Assembly (NCBI GenBank): GCA_041675505.1
Contig: JBAYTR010000009.1
Coordinates: 1 to 64,000 of the forward strand
Length of the DNA: 64,000 nucleotides
Source of the DNA: JAGPCK01 sp041675505
Lineage (GTDB): Bacteria > Bacteroidota > Bacteroidia > UKL13-3
Reading direction: 5' to 3'
Below the pieces are notes generated by a model. It worked only from the letters and a program-made list of their open reading frames with translations, did no database searches and had not been told where the DNA came from. Below are positions 1-8,037 of the stretch, in pieces. The first letter of the stretch is position 1. Every line of letters begins with the position of its first letter. Both the position numbers and the translations under genes were made by a program.

Positions 1-59
1 ATTTTTTGAGTAGGGTATTAGCCTTCTCATTTTGGAAGACTGTGTTTTGATATAGACTT

Positions 60-116
60 TGTCGAAGGGCTCCACCCTTCGCATTAGTAGTTCTCCCTTT
101 CAGGGCTTTTGCTTAG
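60..116. repeat. REP-like pair of short palindromes
   Basis: Just downstream of the McrC-like gene lie two palindromes: a perfect 7 bp stem CGAAGGG/CCCTTCG with a 5 nt loop (63-81), and a smaller CCCT/AGGG stem (95-105). Read on the minus strand the order is AGCCCTGAAAGGG, then a spacer, then the larger hairpin with a TGGAG loop. This layout resembles interspersed palindromic elements seen in Bacteroidota intergenic DNA; that family assignment is from memory, not a search. No T-run follows, so it is not a classic terminator. Confidence 0.45.
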
Positions 117-140
117 CTCCGAATGGGCAATACTTATCCA

Positions 141-2384
141 TCAATTTTTAATCAACTCGCTTATTTTAGTTACTACAATTTTATTCTCCAATGGTCTTCT
201 AATGTTTTTTAATGTGGTATATCTATAAACTGTAATAGGGCAGGTAAAGTAGAGGTTATTCTCAATTATAAATTTTCGCCCAAGTTTAATTATTAATCTA
301 TCGCTTGTATCATTATTTTTATAAAGTGGATGAGTTTTAGGGAAAATTTCATTTCTAGGCAATATTCTGAAGTATTCGATTTCATAATATTCTCGGACTC
401 CTTTTCCTGAAAAATATGGAGCGAAGAATTTTATATCAGATTTTATCTTAACATAGCCTGAGTCTTCGTCTTTAATCCTTGATGGTTTTATTTTACCTGT
501 GTGGTAGATTAAATCTTTTTCTTGCTGAAAATAATCAGAATGGAGTCCCTTATTAACAATACCAATCAAAACTTCTGGATTATGGTTTTCATACGCTGTT
601 AATTTTTGTGGAGAAACATCATTCAAAACTGATTCTGTGTCTAATCCTAAAATTGTTTTTAGATGATCTTCTAAAAGTGTTCTGCTTGAAAAATCGTTAG
701 GTCTCAATGGAAATGCACCAATATTTACAGATTCTATTGATTTGTAATAGTCAAGTTTTTTGATTGATTCGATTTCTCCTGAACCTGGGAAAAGGATGTA
801 AGCTCCAATTACTTCTTTTTCGGGTTTAGTTTTGTCTTTGTTCACATAGTAAATTGCATCTCTGTATCGGTGCATTTGATTTATAGAGTCTTCAGTTGGT
901 AAGTCTGGCGAACCTTCCTTTTCATCTGAAGCAAGTCTATACTTGGCATCATATAAATATGTGAGAACATAATTCTCTTTCAAATCATTCTTTGTAATTC
1001 TTAGAACTATATCAGGTCTTTGGTTTACGGTAAATGACTTTACACTTTGACTTTCTGATGTATCGTAAGAGAAGTCGTGGAACAAGTCAATAATTTCACC
1101 ATCTGATCTATTAAATGAAACTTTGGATTTTACACCACGCTCAATTTTGAAAACAAAGTCATCTATTTGAATTTCTGCTAAATCAACATCATCTGGATTG
1201 TCTTTGCCTAAAATATTCTGTAAAACATTTTTGATTTCTAAGAAACACCAAATCTGATATAGGTCAGCAATATTCTTCAGCTCAATCTTCTGAATACCCT
1301 CCATAAACTTCAATCCGCTATTCAACATTATCCATGATTTGAATATCGTGCTGTAACCTGTTGCTTTTTGTAAAACTAGAGATTCCTGCTTTATTCCTTG
1401 AAAATCATCAATAGTTCTAAAAAATGGGTTTACTGAAAGTATTTCAAGTTGCTTTTCTATCGTAGATAGTTCGATGTTAAATTGTTCTGTAATCGTGTTA
1501 GGAAAACGTCTTTCTATGAATGATTTTACTTTTTTGTATCGCCTTAGTGTTTGAAAAACAGCATGCTTGAAAAAGCGATTTTCTGATGTATTTGTGCTTA
1601 ATGTTTTGTATTCAGATCGGTAGCTTTTATTTGGGAATTCTTTAAATTGTGCATACTCTTCTTCTAAGGCAGTTGTCCATTTATTTATTTTGTCAGCCTT
1701 CACATATTTTATCTCCCTTATTATTCGGCTATGTGGTTTATTGAGTATAAACTGTGATGAATGAATAAAGTCTTTGTATATACCACCGAAAACCTGCCAC
1801 CAGATTAAATCAGTGTTAGGAGAATTGCCAGTTTTAAAGCCGGTGTATGTTTTTTTTAGGAAGTCAAGAACTAGGTATGGATACTCCTTCTCAATATCAG
1901 CAACAATTTTTTCATAATCACTTCGATAATTGAGTTTTGTTGGAAATACTTCGAAATGGAAAATAATTTCTTGATATGCATTGTCCTTTGTATATCTTAA
2001 AACGAGATTGCTTTTGCCAAGGTCATTGCCGAAATTTATTGTTCCTGCCAAAAAACCAAGTTCTTCTCTGTAAAAAAATTTATCTTCTACTTCTTTTAGT
2101 TTTGAATAAATGTATGGAGAGAGAACTGCCGTTCTATTTTTGAATGTAATCCCAATGAAATAGTCTTTGTTCTCAAAAATTAAGGGATAAGTTTTCTCGG
2201 TTGTCAGTTTTTCTAATTGCTTACTGTCAAAATTGTGTATTGAAATCGCACCTTGATTAACTGAGTAGGATGTTGCAGTTAATATTTGAGATTGCTTTTT
2301 CTGTGCCTTAGTAAAAGTAGATTCAAGATTATTACATTCAATAACCATGTCAAAGTCGTTATGTTCTACTTTTATAATCTGCAT
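141..2384 (-). CDS. McrC-like DUF2357/PD-(D/E)XK nuclease subunit
   Basis: The 747-residue protein is the likely nuclease subunit of a type IV (McrBC-like) restriction system that cleaves modified DNA. Residues about 1-400 look like the DUF2357-type N-terminal region. A PD-(D/E)XK core follows: RPD at 456-458, then YDAK with D479 and K481 on the next strand, then QMHRY at 503-507, the QxxxY motif of this nuclease class. The last 150 residues, after the nuclease core, are unassigned and could be a target-binding module. Its start overlaps the McrB-like stop by one base (TAATG), so translation is coupled. It is the last gene of a four-gene operon. The nuclease call is strong; specificity for a modified base is inferred from the family. 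Confidence 0.85.
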   Translation of the reverse strand: MQIIKVEHNDFDMVIECNNLESTFTKAQKKQSQILTATSYSVNQGAISIHNFDSKQLEKLTTEKTYPLIFENKDYFIGITFKNRTAVLSPYIYSKLKEVEDKFFYREELGFLAGTINFGNDLGKSNLVLRYTKDNAYQEIIFHFEVFPTKLNYRSDYEKIVADIEKEYPYLVLDFLKKTYTGFKTGNSPNTDLIWWQVFGGIYKDFIHSSQFILNKPHSRIIREIKYVKADKINKWTTALEEEYAQFKEFPNKSYRSEYKTLSTNTSENRFFKHAVFQTLRRYKKVKSFIERRFPNTITEQFNIELSTIEKQLEILSVNPFFRTIDDFQGIKQESLVLQKATGYSTIFKSWIMLNSGLKFMEGIQKIELKNIADLYQIWCFLEIKNVLQNILGKDNPDDVDLAEIQIDDFVFKIERGVKSKVSFNRSDGEIIDLFHDFSYDTSESQSVKSFTVNQRPDIVLRITKNDLKENYVLTYLYDAKYRLASDEKEGSPDLPTEDSINQMHRYRDAIYYVNKDKTKPEKEVIGAYILFPGSGEIESIKKLDYYKSIESVNIGAFPLRPNDFSSRTLLEDHLKTILGLDTESVLNDVSPQKLTAYENHNPEVLIGIVNKGLHSDYFQQEKDLIYHTGKIKPSRIKDEDSGYVKIKSDIKFFAPYFSGKGVREYYEIEYFRILPRNEIFPKTHPLYKNNDTSDRLIIKLGRKFIIENNLYFTCPITVYRYTTLKNIRRPLENKIVVTKISELIKN

Positions 2385-3997
2385 TATGACCAGAATGAGG
2401 TGTAACCGTTCGTTTGAAGTCGGGTTTCCATTTCTTTTATTTTTGCATTAGACTTTTTGTAATCGGGTGTCAAAATCCTTTGTAAATTCTTTAAAACTGA
2501 ACCGGTTTTAGTTTCATCACCTTCTATTCTAGACAAGATTTTCAAGTTTGTCATTTCGTCCAAAGCCATTTTTAGCCAATTTGCAGTTGGATTTAAACTT
2601 GCATAGTAACAATAGATTAAGAATTCATCCCTAACTCGATAAGCGATTTTAAAGGGTGTTTCTTCAAGCTCAGTATTTAGATTGATTAGAAAGTCAATAA
2701 CCTTCTTGCTTTCCTTAAACTTACTTACAACCTCAGCACCTGTTGTAAATTCGCCAAGAACTTCATTTGCAGGAACATAAGCTTCAGGATAACTCCAATC
2801 GTTTTTAGATAACTCCAAACCAGCATTAAGGTCTACGTTATTCATTTCAAAAGTCATTGCCCTATCAAGAACTTTTCTGCTGAAAGAGTGAGTGGTTTCG
2901 TCCATGTTTACGGTTCCAATTACCACAAGATTCTTTGGAATACTTATTCCTATAGAAAATTCACTCTCGTTTAGATTCAAATCTCTTAAAATTTGGTTAT
3001 AAAGGTTTTGATTCTCAAAACTTGCTTTTGAGATTAAAAAGTCGGTTTCAAGTTCTTCGTTTTGAACTTGTCTCGTCTCGATTATACTAAGATACTCTGC
3101 GAAATATTGCTCTACAGGAGCAAGGTTCATTTCATCTAAACAAAGAAAAAAAGGGACGTCTAAATTTTTCCATGCCTTTGCAATGAACTGTAAAAACGAA
3201 GTTGTTATATATTTTTCGCCATTTATTCTACTCACATAACCCATTAGTTCTGAAGAGTCGTGCCAATTAGGTCTAACAGGAATCAGTTCAAAATTACCGG
3301 GCTTTTTGGGATCAGTTCTTAATTCTTTCTTTGCACAAGTTTTGTAGGCTAAGGTTCTAACTAATCTAGACTTTCCCGTCCCCGATATTCCTGCTAGTAG
3401 AATGAACGGCTTTGTTTTTATAGCTGTTAGAATATTCATTTCATGTTTGGTATTTAAGTTTGGTTTTTGAATTGACTTTTTTTGCTCAACAGATTCTGTC
3501 CCATTTCTAAGAAATTGTTCAGCTTGATTTAGAGTTACTAATGCATCACCGTCATGAAATATTTTTTTCAGATCATTTATTTTAGAAATTCTATTAGTTT
3601 CACCTTCCTTGCCTTCTTCAACAAGTATATATGTTTCTGCCTGACCTAGTTGACTTGACCAATTCCAATCATTTGGAATTTTAGCCCTTTGAATAATATC
3701 AAATCGGATGAATATATTATAAACACCTCCTGGATCATTGACACTATATAGATGCCCTAAATTATTGAATGACGATGTTTTGTTATCTCTATTTTGTTGA
3801 GTAGTTAAATCTTTTTCTGATATTGTTGTGTATAGAGCCCACTTAGCATTTCTATTAATTATAAATACAACGTCACCAATCTCATTATTGAGAAATTTAG
3901 CGTGATTCCAATAAAAATAGTTGTTATCTTTTGATAAAAGCCGTGCAGCATTTTCTGCGGACGCCAACTTTACTTCATATATCTTTATCTTTTTCAT
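2384..3997 (-). CDS. McrB-like AAA+ GTPase/ATPase with N-terminal reader-like domain
   Basis: The 537-residue motor subunit is expected to form a ring on DNA and drive the McrC-like nuclease. Walker A is GISGTGKS at 203-210. Walker B is FLCLDEMNLA near 284-293, the DEMN form typical of McrB. A GTVNMDETTHSF segment (361-372) followed by RKVLDRA gives the sensor asparagine and arginine finger. The first 110 residues, with YFYWNHAKF and GDVVFI, resemble an EVE/PUA-like modified-base reader, which I infer from pattern only. The start overlaps the MazG-like stop by four bases (ATGA). GTP versus ATP preference cannot be read here; characterised McrB proteins use GTP. Confidence 0.87.
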   Translation of the reverse strand: MKKIKIYEVKLASAENAARLLSKDNNYFYWNHAKFLNNEIGDVVFIINRNAKWALYTTISEKDLTTQQNRDNKTSSFNNLGHLYSVNDPGGVYNIFIRFDIIQRAKIPNDWNWSSQLGQAETYILVEEGKEGETNRISKINDLKKIFHDGDALVTLNQAEQFLRNGTESVEQKKSIQKPNLNTKHEMNILTAIKTKPFILLAGISGTGKSRLVRTLAYKTCAKKELRTDPKKPGNFELIPVRPNWHDSSELMGYVSRINGEKYITTSFLQFIAKAWKNLDVPFFLCLDEMNLAPVEQYFAEYLSIIETRQVQNEELETDFLISKASFENQNLYNQILRDLNLNESEFSIGISIPKNLVVIGTVNMDETTHSFSRKVLDRAMTFEMNNVDLNAGLELSKNDWSYPEAYVPANEVLGEFTTGAEVVSKFKESKKVIDFLINLNTELEETPFKIAYRVRDEFLIYCYYASLNPTANWLKMALDEMTNLKILSRIEGDETKTGSVLKNLQRILTPDYKKSNAKIKEMETRLQTNGYTSFWS

Positions 3998-4599
3998 AAC
4001 TCATTATACTTTTTTGCTGTTCCTTTTGCTTTCTCAATTGGATATTTTTCAGCGTTTTGTTTAATCTTATCAAGAACAATTTCTTCGATATCAAGATTAT
4101 ATTTCTCAGCTAACAACAATGAAAACGAAAATACATCCGCCAATTCTTCCTTAATCTTATCTATGTTGGCATCAGCAAAGGATTTCCAAAGAAATTGTTC
4201 TAAAAGTTCATTTGCTTCAATGCTAATAGCAATTGATAAGTCTTTGGGGTTGTGAAATTGCCCCCAGTCTCTATCATCTCTGAATCTCTTCAGTTCATTT
4301 ATCAAGAAGTCTAACTGAGATTTTGCTGCAACATCACGTTCAATAAATAATACAAACTGCTCTTTGTAACCATGCGGTGCAATAGTCACTGGTTCGCTTT
4401 TATATGTGTTGGTTTCGTCAAAATTCTCAGATTTAGATGCTTCATAGCCATTTATTTCTAAGAACTCATTTATCTCTTTAATTGATTTTGTCAAAGTTTC
4501 TTTCATGTCGAATACTTTGCAAAAGCAGTTCTGATGGTGAAGAAATCCACCATACATCTCAGCACCTTGATTGGTATTTGGGAAATATTCTCTAAGCAT
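3994..4599 (-). CDS. MazG-like nucleotide pyrophosphohydrolase, defence-operon member
   Basis: The C-terminal half (about 107-201) is an all-alpha MazG/dCTPase-type fold. It has EANELLE at 128-134 and EELADV at 151-156, fitting the metal-binding EXXE...EXXD pattern. Such enzymes hydrolyse (d)NTPs to monophosphate and pyrophosphate. The N-terminal 85 or so residues match nothing I recognise. Met32 is an alternative start; the distal ATG is kept because it lies one base after the upstream stop (TAA-t-ATG), suggesting coupling. It sits between the TPR/HEXXH gene and the McrB-like gene in one operon. A role in nucleotide-pool sanitation or signal-nucleotide breakdown during phage attack is inference. 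Confidence 0.78.
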   Translation of the reverse strand: MLREYFPNTNQGAEMYGGFLHHQNCFCKVFDMKETLTKSIKEINEFLEINGYEASKSENFDETNTYKSEPVTIAPHGYKEQFVLFIERDVAAKSQLDFLINELKRFRDDRDWGQFHNPKDLSIAISIEANELLEQFLWKSFADANIDKIKEELADVFSFSLLLAEKYNLDIEEIVLDKIKQNAEKYPIEKAKGTAKKYNEL

Positions 4600-4600
4600 A

Positions 4601-6574
4601 TTATGTAGGTTTATGCATTTTTAAGGCTAGTTTGTACTCTTCATCATACGGCAACCGTAGTTGTGATAACATTTCAGGAATTGCCAAGGCCCAACTTACA
4701 TAGTAGTAGGCGAGTATATGAAAACCGGAAAGAGTCTTTCCCGGAATTGAGCTTATTCTGTAATTGTCTTTATCAGGTCTATAGCCCTGAGTGCCTTGAA
4801 TCGCAATTTCAAACGCAATTTTTTTGATCTCTTCTTGTGACTTTCCTTCAAAAAATTGCAAAGCATCTACCATAAACATAACTACGGCCATGTTTGTCTC
4901 GTTGCTTTCTTGTGACTTTTGGAATTTATCCATTTCTCGTTGCTTGTAAGGGTCTTTGGACTCTAAATCATAAGGATCTTTTTCTATTGAAGATAGAAGG
5001 TTGTCTACATCTGTTCTTTTGGTTCTATACTCATGTTCATTAACGAGTTCAAAGTTCTTGTCAAGTTTTAAATCTTCAGCCCAATGCAAAACCAATTCAT
5101 ATTCTTCAGCAGGTTCTTTGTCCTCTTTGTATTGAAGATACTCGTCATAAAAATCTGTAGCTAGTTTCATTTCTGACTGAGTAGCATTGAAGTCTTTGAT
5201 AAAGTCAAGACCAAATAATTCTTTGAACTGAATTGCATTTACAATATTGTAGACCTTGCTTTTTGAAATGATGTCTTTGGGAGAGAGTTCAACAATCCTT
5301 TTATCAGTTACAGCCTTCAGGCCTTCTTGTAACATGTTGTAGAGAGAGATAAATTGAAAAGGTCTGAGTTCTGCGAATTCATTATAAAGGAAATTTTCAA
5401 TAAACAAGTCAATTGGCGTATTGAATATTTGACGGTTCATACCTTCAAATAAATTCGAACAATAATCAGCAATTGACTTTTCAGAAATTCCCATTTTGTT
5501 GAATTTCTTGATTGTCGGTTCAAGTCCTTTTATGAATTCTGTTTTATGATTCTGAGTAGAAATAAATAATTGGTTTAACTCACCTTTTCTTGCTTCAATA
5601 ACAAAATCTAAATGCACCAATTCATGTATTATTAAGTGTTCAACCGCTGGATAACTTGGTTTGTATTTTACAATGTGAGTTTCTCTGTCATAGTTTTCTG
5701 CAAACTCAAATTTTGCTGCCGTTGGGATTTCTTCATCTTGAATTATGTCAATTTTTCTATCACCTTCGAATTCCAGTTTGTGTCTGTATTCTCTGAAAAT
5801 CTTTTTACCTGTATCAGAAGCAATGATCTTTTTTGCAATTTCAAAAGCTTGTCTTACTGAATTTTGATAAAGAACATCTTTGTTCTTGTTTAACTTAATT
5901 GCTTGAATGGTGCTGTAAAAAGCAGACTGCAAGTCCGCTTCCATTTCAGCAATCATTCCTAATGCAAAATGAGTGTTTGCGTATTGGTCGTTAATCTTTA
6001 ATGCTTCGTAAAAATATTTTTTAGCTTCTTCCAATTTACCTTGTTGCATAAGGTTTGCACCAATGTTGTTTATGGTGATATTGTCCTTTGGATTTGCAAT
6101 TTGTGCTTGGTCATAATATTTCATAGCAGTTGGAACATCATTTTTGAACTTAGCAAAAATGTTTCCCATCATAAGCAATGCCCAACCATTGTTTGAATTC
6201 CATCTTAAGGAATCAATCAGGCAGTTTATAGCTTCATCCTGATTGCCCTCTTCAGAGTAAATTTGCCCCATTATTCTATGGTATTCTGAGTTGGTCGGAT
6301 TTTTTTCAATCAGTTTATCGAGTATAGTTTTAGCTTCTGAGTATTTTCTTTTCTCACATAAAGCAACTGCCCGTTGATAATCGTTTCCCTGTTCTTGTAT
6401 AGTGCTTATGTCAATATCTATAATTAGTAAGCCTTCTTTTATCTGCACCTTTGGTTCAAAGGCACCGTATGTGTAATATCTCTTTATGCTATCGGATATT
6501 TTTAAATTGTCAGCATTTATAAGTTCCGGAAACATTAGGAAGAAGAAGGAATCTATCTTATGGATTATCTGCAT
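4601..6574 (-). CDS. TPR protein with HEXXH metallopeptidase motif
   Basis: This 657-residue protein is the first gene of the defence-type operon. Residues about 64-235 form tandem TPR helices (for example the segments near 99-125, 133-160 and 167-195). A second half follows with HELVH at 317-321, preceded by a hydrophobic strand-helix, which is the zinc-binding HEXXH signature of zincin peptidases. A possible third ligand lies in the acidic stretch near 391-402 (IENFLYNEFAEL). No signal peptide or membrane segment is seen, so it should be cytoplasmic. I do not recognise a named family. A TPR sensor coupled to a protease effector is inferred from the architecture and from the company of McrBC and MazG. 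Confidence 0.72.
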   Translation of the reverse strand: MQIIHKIDSFFFLMFPELINADNLKISDSIKRYYTYGAFEPKVQIKEGLLIIDIDISTIQEQGNDYQRAVALCEKRKYSEAKTILDKLIEKNPTNSEYHRIMGQIYSEEGNQDEAINCLIDSLRWNSNNGWALLMMGNIFAKFKNDVPTAMKYYDQAQIANPKDNITINNIGANLMQQGKLEEAKKYFYEALKINDQYANTHFALGMIAEMEADLQSAFYSTIQAIKLNKNKDVLYQNSVRQAFEIAKKIIASDTGKKIFREYRHKLEFEGDRKIDIIQDEEIPTAAKFEFAENYDRETHIVKYKPSYPAVEHLIIHELVHLDFVIEARKGELNQLFISTQNHKTEFIKGLEPTIKKFNKMGISEKSIADYCSNLFEGMNRQIFNTPIDLFIENFLYNEFAELRPFQFISLYNMLQEGLKAVTDKRIVELSPKDIISKSKVYNIVNAIQFKELFGLDFIKDFNATQSEMKLATDFYDEYLQYKEDKEPAEEYELVLHWAEDLKLDKNFELVNEHEYRTKRTDVDNLLSSIEKDPYDLESKDPYKQREMDKFQKSQESNETNMAVVMFMVDALQFFEGKSQEEIKKIAFEIAIQGTQGYRPDKDNYRISSIPGKTLSGFHILAYYYVSWALAIPEMLSQLRLPYDEEYKLALKMHKPT

Positions 6575-6640
6575 GGGTACTATTGCGTTTTAAAGGCATA
6601 CCCATTTTTAATATCAAGAGTTGATGCAGTACACCTTTAG

Positions 6641-6711
6641 ATTTTGTATGTCGTATAAATTGCCATAAATATACTATAAAGAAACAAAAGAGTATTAAAA
6701 GTATACAAAAT
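6641..6711. promoter_or_regulatory. Inverted repeat in the divergent promoter region, candidate operator
   Basis: ATTTTGTAT at 6641-6649 and its exact complement ATACAAAAT at 6703-6711 flank about 53 bases of AT-rich DNA between the divergent operon and the XRE regulator. The placement fits an operator bound by the regulator on both sides of the divergent promoters. The far copy overlaps the most upstream ATG of the regulator frame, which argues for a later start there. Confidence 0.35.
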
Positions 6712-6745
6712 GTTGATTTGGTGTCTTATTACAACCACTTCACTG

Positions 6746-7132
6746 ATGGAAATTCGCTTTGTGAATCAATCAATTGGACAGCATATAAGAAAAATCCGCC
6801 AAAGCAAAGATTTGAGTCAGGAAAACATGGCGGATGAATTAGGTATTTCAAAAGGGGCCTATTCTAAGATGGAGCGTGGAATTACAGATATTCCTTTATC
6901 TCGTTTATTGAGTATTGCCAAGGTGCTTGAAGTAGAGGTGTCTGAATTTTTTAAGACAGGGAAAACGATTTCGAAAGCCGAAGATTCAGAAAAGAATTAT
7001 GGTTTTGCTACCAAGGGAGATATAGAGGAGTTGGCGCACATGATAGGTAAGTTGGCCAAAGAGATTGAATCGTTAAAGGCTCAATCACTATCAGGCAAAG
7101 AAAAAACACCTGCCAAGCGGGGAGGTAAATAA
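6746..7132 (+). CDS. XRE-family transcriptional regulator
   Basis: A short DNA-binding protein of about 128 residues. A helix-turn-helix of the Cro/C1 type runs from IGQHIRKIRQ through ENMADELGISKGAYSKMERG to the IAKVLEVEVSEFF helix. A charged linker and a short helical tail follow, possibly for dimerisation. The open frame extends upstream to an ATG at 6710, but that ATG lies in the candidate operator; I chose 6746, which starts MEIRFVNQ. It is divergent from the TPR/MazG/McrBC operon with about 170 bases between, as controller proteins of restriction systems often are. Control of that operon is inferred. Confidence 0.85.
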   Translation: MEIRFVNQSIGQHIRKIRQSKDLSQENMADELGISKGAYSKMERGITDIPLSRLLSIAKVLEVEVSEFFKTGKTISKAEDSEKNYGFATKGDIEELAHMIGKLAKEIESLKAQSLSGKEKTPAKRGGK

Positions 7133-7164
7133 CACATAAATCTTAAGGGGAGAGTTAAGCCCAA

Positions 7165-7977
7165 CTAAGGCTTATACTTAAATACAAAAGTCATGGTGCC
7201 TACTTGTTCATTAGCTCCGTCAGCTCGGGTAGAGAATTCGGTTCTTAAAGCGGCTTGTTTGGCTTTTTCCCATAAGCCGGGGTCAGTAGTTGTTGTGCCG
7301 CGGGCTCCGGGTTCTGCTTTAACCACACGTCCGTTTTTATCAACGGTTACGGTTACCACCACTTTCCCTGTAGCTTTTGAATTGTCCTGTACATCGGGCA
7401 AACGTTTAATTTTACGACCGCTCAGGCTGTAACCAAATCCATCACCTGAAGTTCCTTGTCCGCGTCCATCGGGCGAGCCGTTTTCGCTTCCGTCAGGTGA
7501 GCCTTGGTTGCCGGGTACGTCACCATCGCCTGTGCCCTGTGAGTTGGGGTCACCGTTGGTGCGGTTACCTCTGAACATGGCTCGGGAGTCGGCTTTGCGT
7601 TCAGGTTCTTTTACTTCAGGCTTTTTTTCAGTAGAAGGTTTCTTGACTTCAGTAGGTTTTTTATCCTCTGTTTTCTTTACCACAGGAGCATCTTCAATGT
7701 CTTGTGTGGCAATGTTTTCTTCCTCTTCAACAGGAATCTGTTCCTCGGGTTGTGGTTCTGTTTCGGGTTGTTCAGTTGCGGGAGTTTGGTCGGGGCCGCC
7801 CTGATCGGGTTCTCCTAGGCTGATCATAATGCCTTGCTCTTCCCATGGCGGGTCGGGTGGTTTAAGCCCCAGCCACATCATCAGTACAAGAATGCCGGCA
7901 TGTATAAGCAGGGTGATAACACCACTGGTGAGTTTATTCTTTTTGTCACCCGCATGTACTAAAGTGTCAACTGCCAT
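7165..7977 (-). CDS. TonB-like energy transducer
   Basis: The 270-residue protein has one N-terminal membrane segment (about 17-38). A long Pro/Glu/Lys-rich periplasmic spacer follows (40-130), then a Gly/Asn/Ser-rich stretch (130-185). The C-terminal domain (about 190-270) has the alternating beta pattern GKVVVTVTVDKNGRVV and ends in TMTFVFKYKP, fitting the TonB/TolA-C fold. It would span the periplasm and pass ExbB/ExbD energy to an outer-membrane receptor. An ExbB/ExbD pair lies at 43358-44454 rather than next door. It lies 60 bases downstream of the SPOR gene on the same strand. Confidence 0.82.
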   Translation of the reverse strand: MAVDTLVHAGDKKNKLTSGVITLLIHAGILVLMMWLGLKPPDPPWEEQGIMISLGEPDQGGPDQTPATEQPETEPQPEEQIPVEEEENIATQDIEDAPVVKKTEDKKPTEVKKPSTEKKPEVKEPERKADSRAMFRGNRTNGDPNSQGTGDGDVPGNQGSPDGSENGSPDGRGQGTSGDGFGYSLSGRKIKRLPDVQDNSKATGKVVVTVTVDKNGRVVKAEPGARGTTTTDPGLWEKAKQAALRTEFSTRADGANEQVGTMTFVFKYKP

Positions 7978-8037
7978 ATTCGTTTAACGTATGAAGTACT
8001 ATTTTATTCTGCGTAGTATAGACCTTTGAGTCTTCGT

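Noticed and set aside
5636..5860. Plus-strand frame opposite the HELVH region
   Set aside because: Phe/Val-rich shadow without a start context or domain.
7508..7804. Plus-strand frame inside the TonB-like gene
   Set aside because: Ser/Gly-rich shadow of the Pro/Glu linker on the opposite strand.
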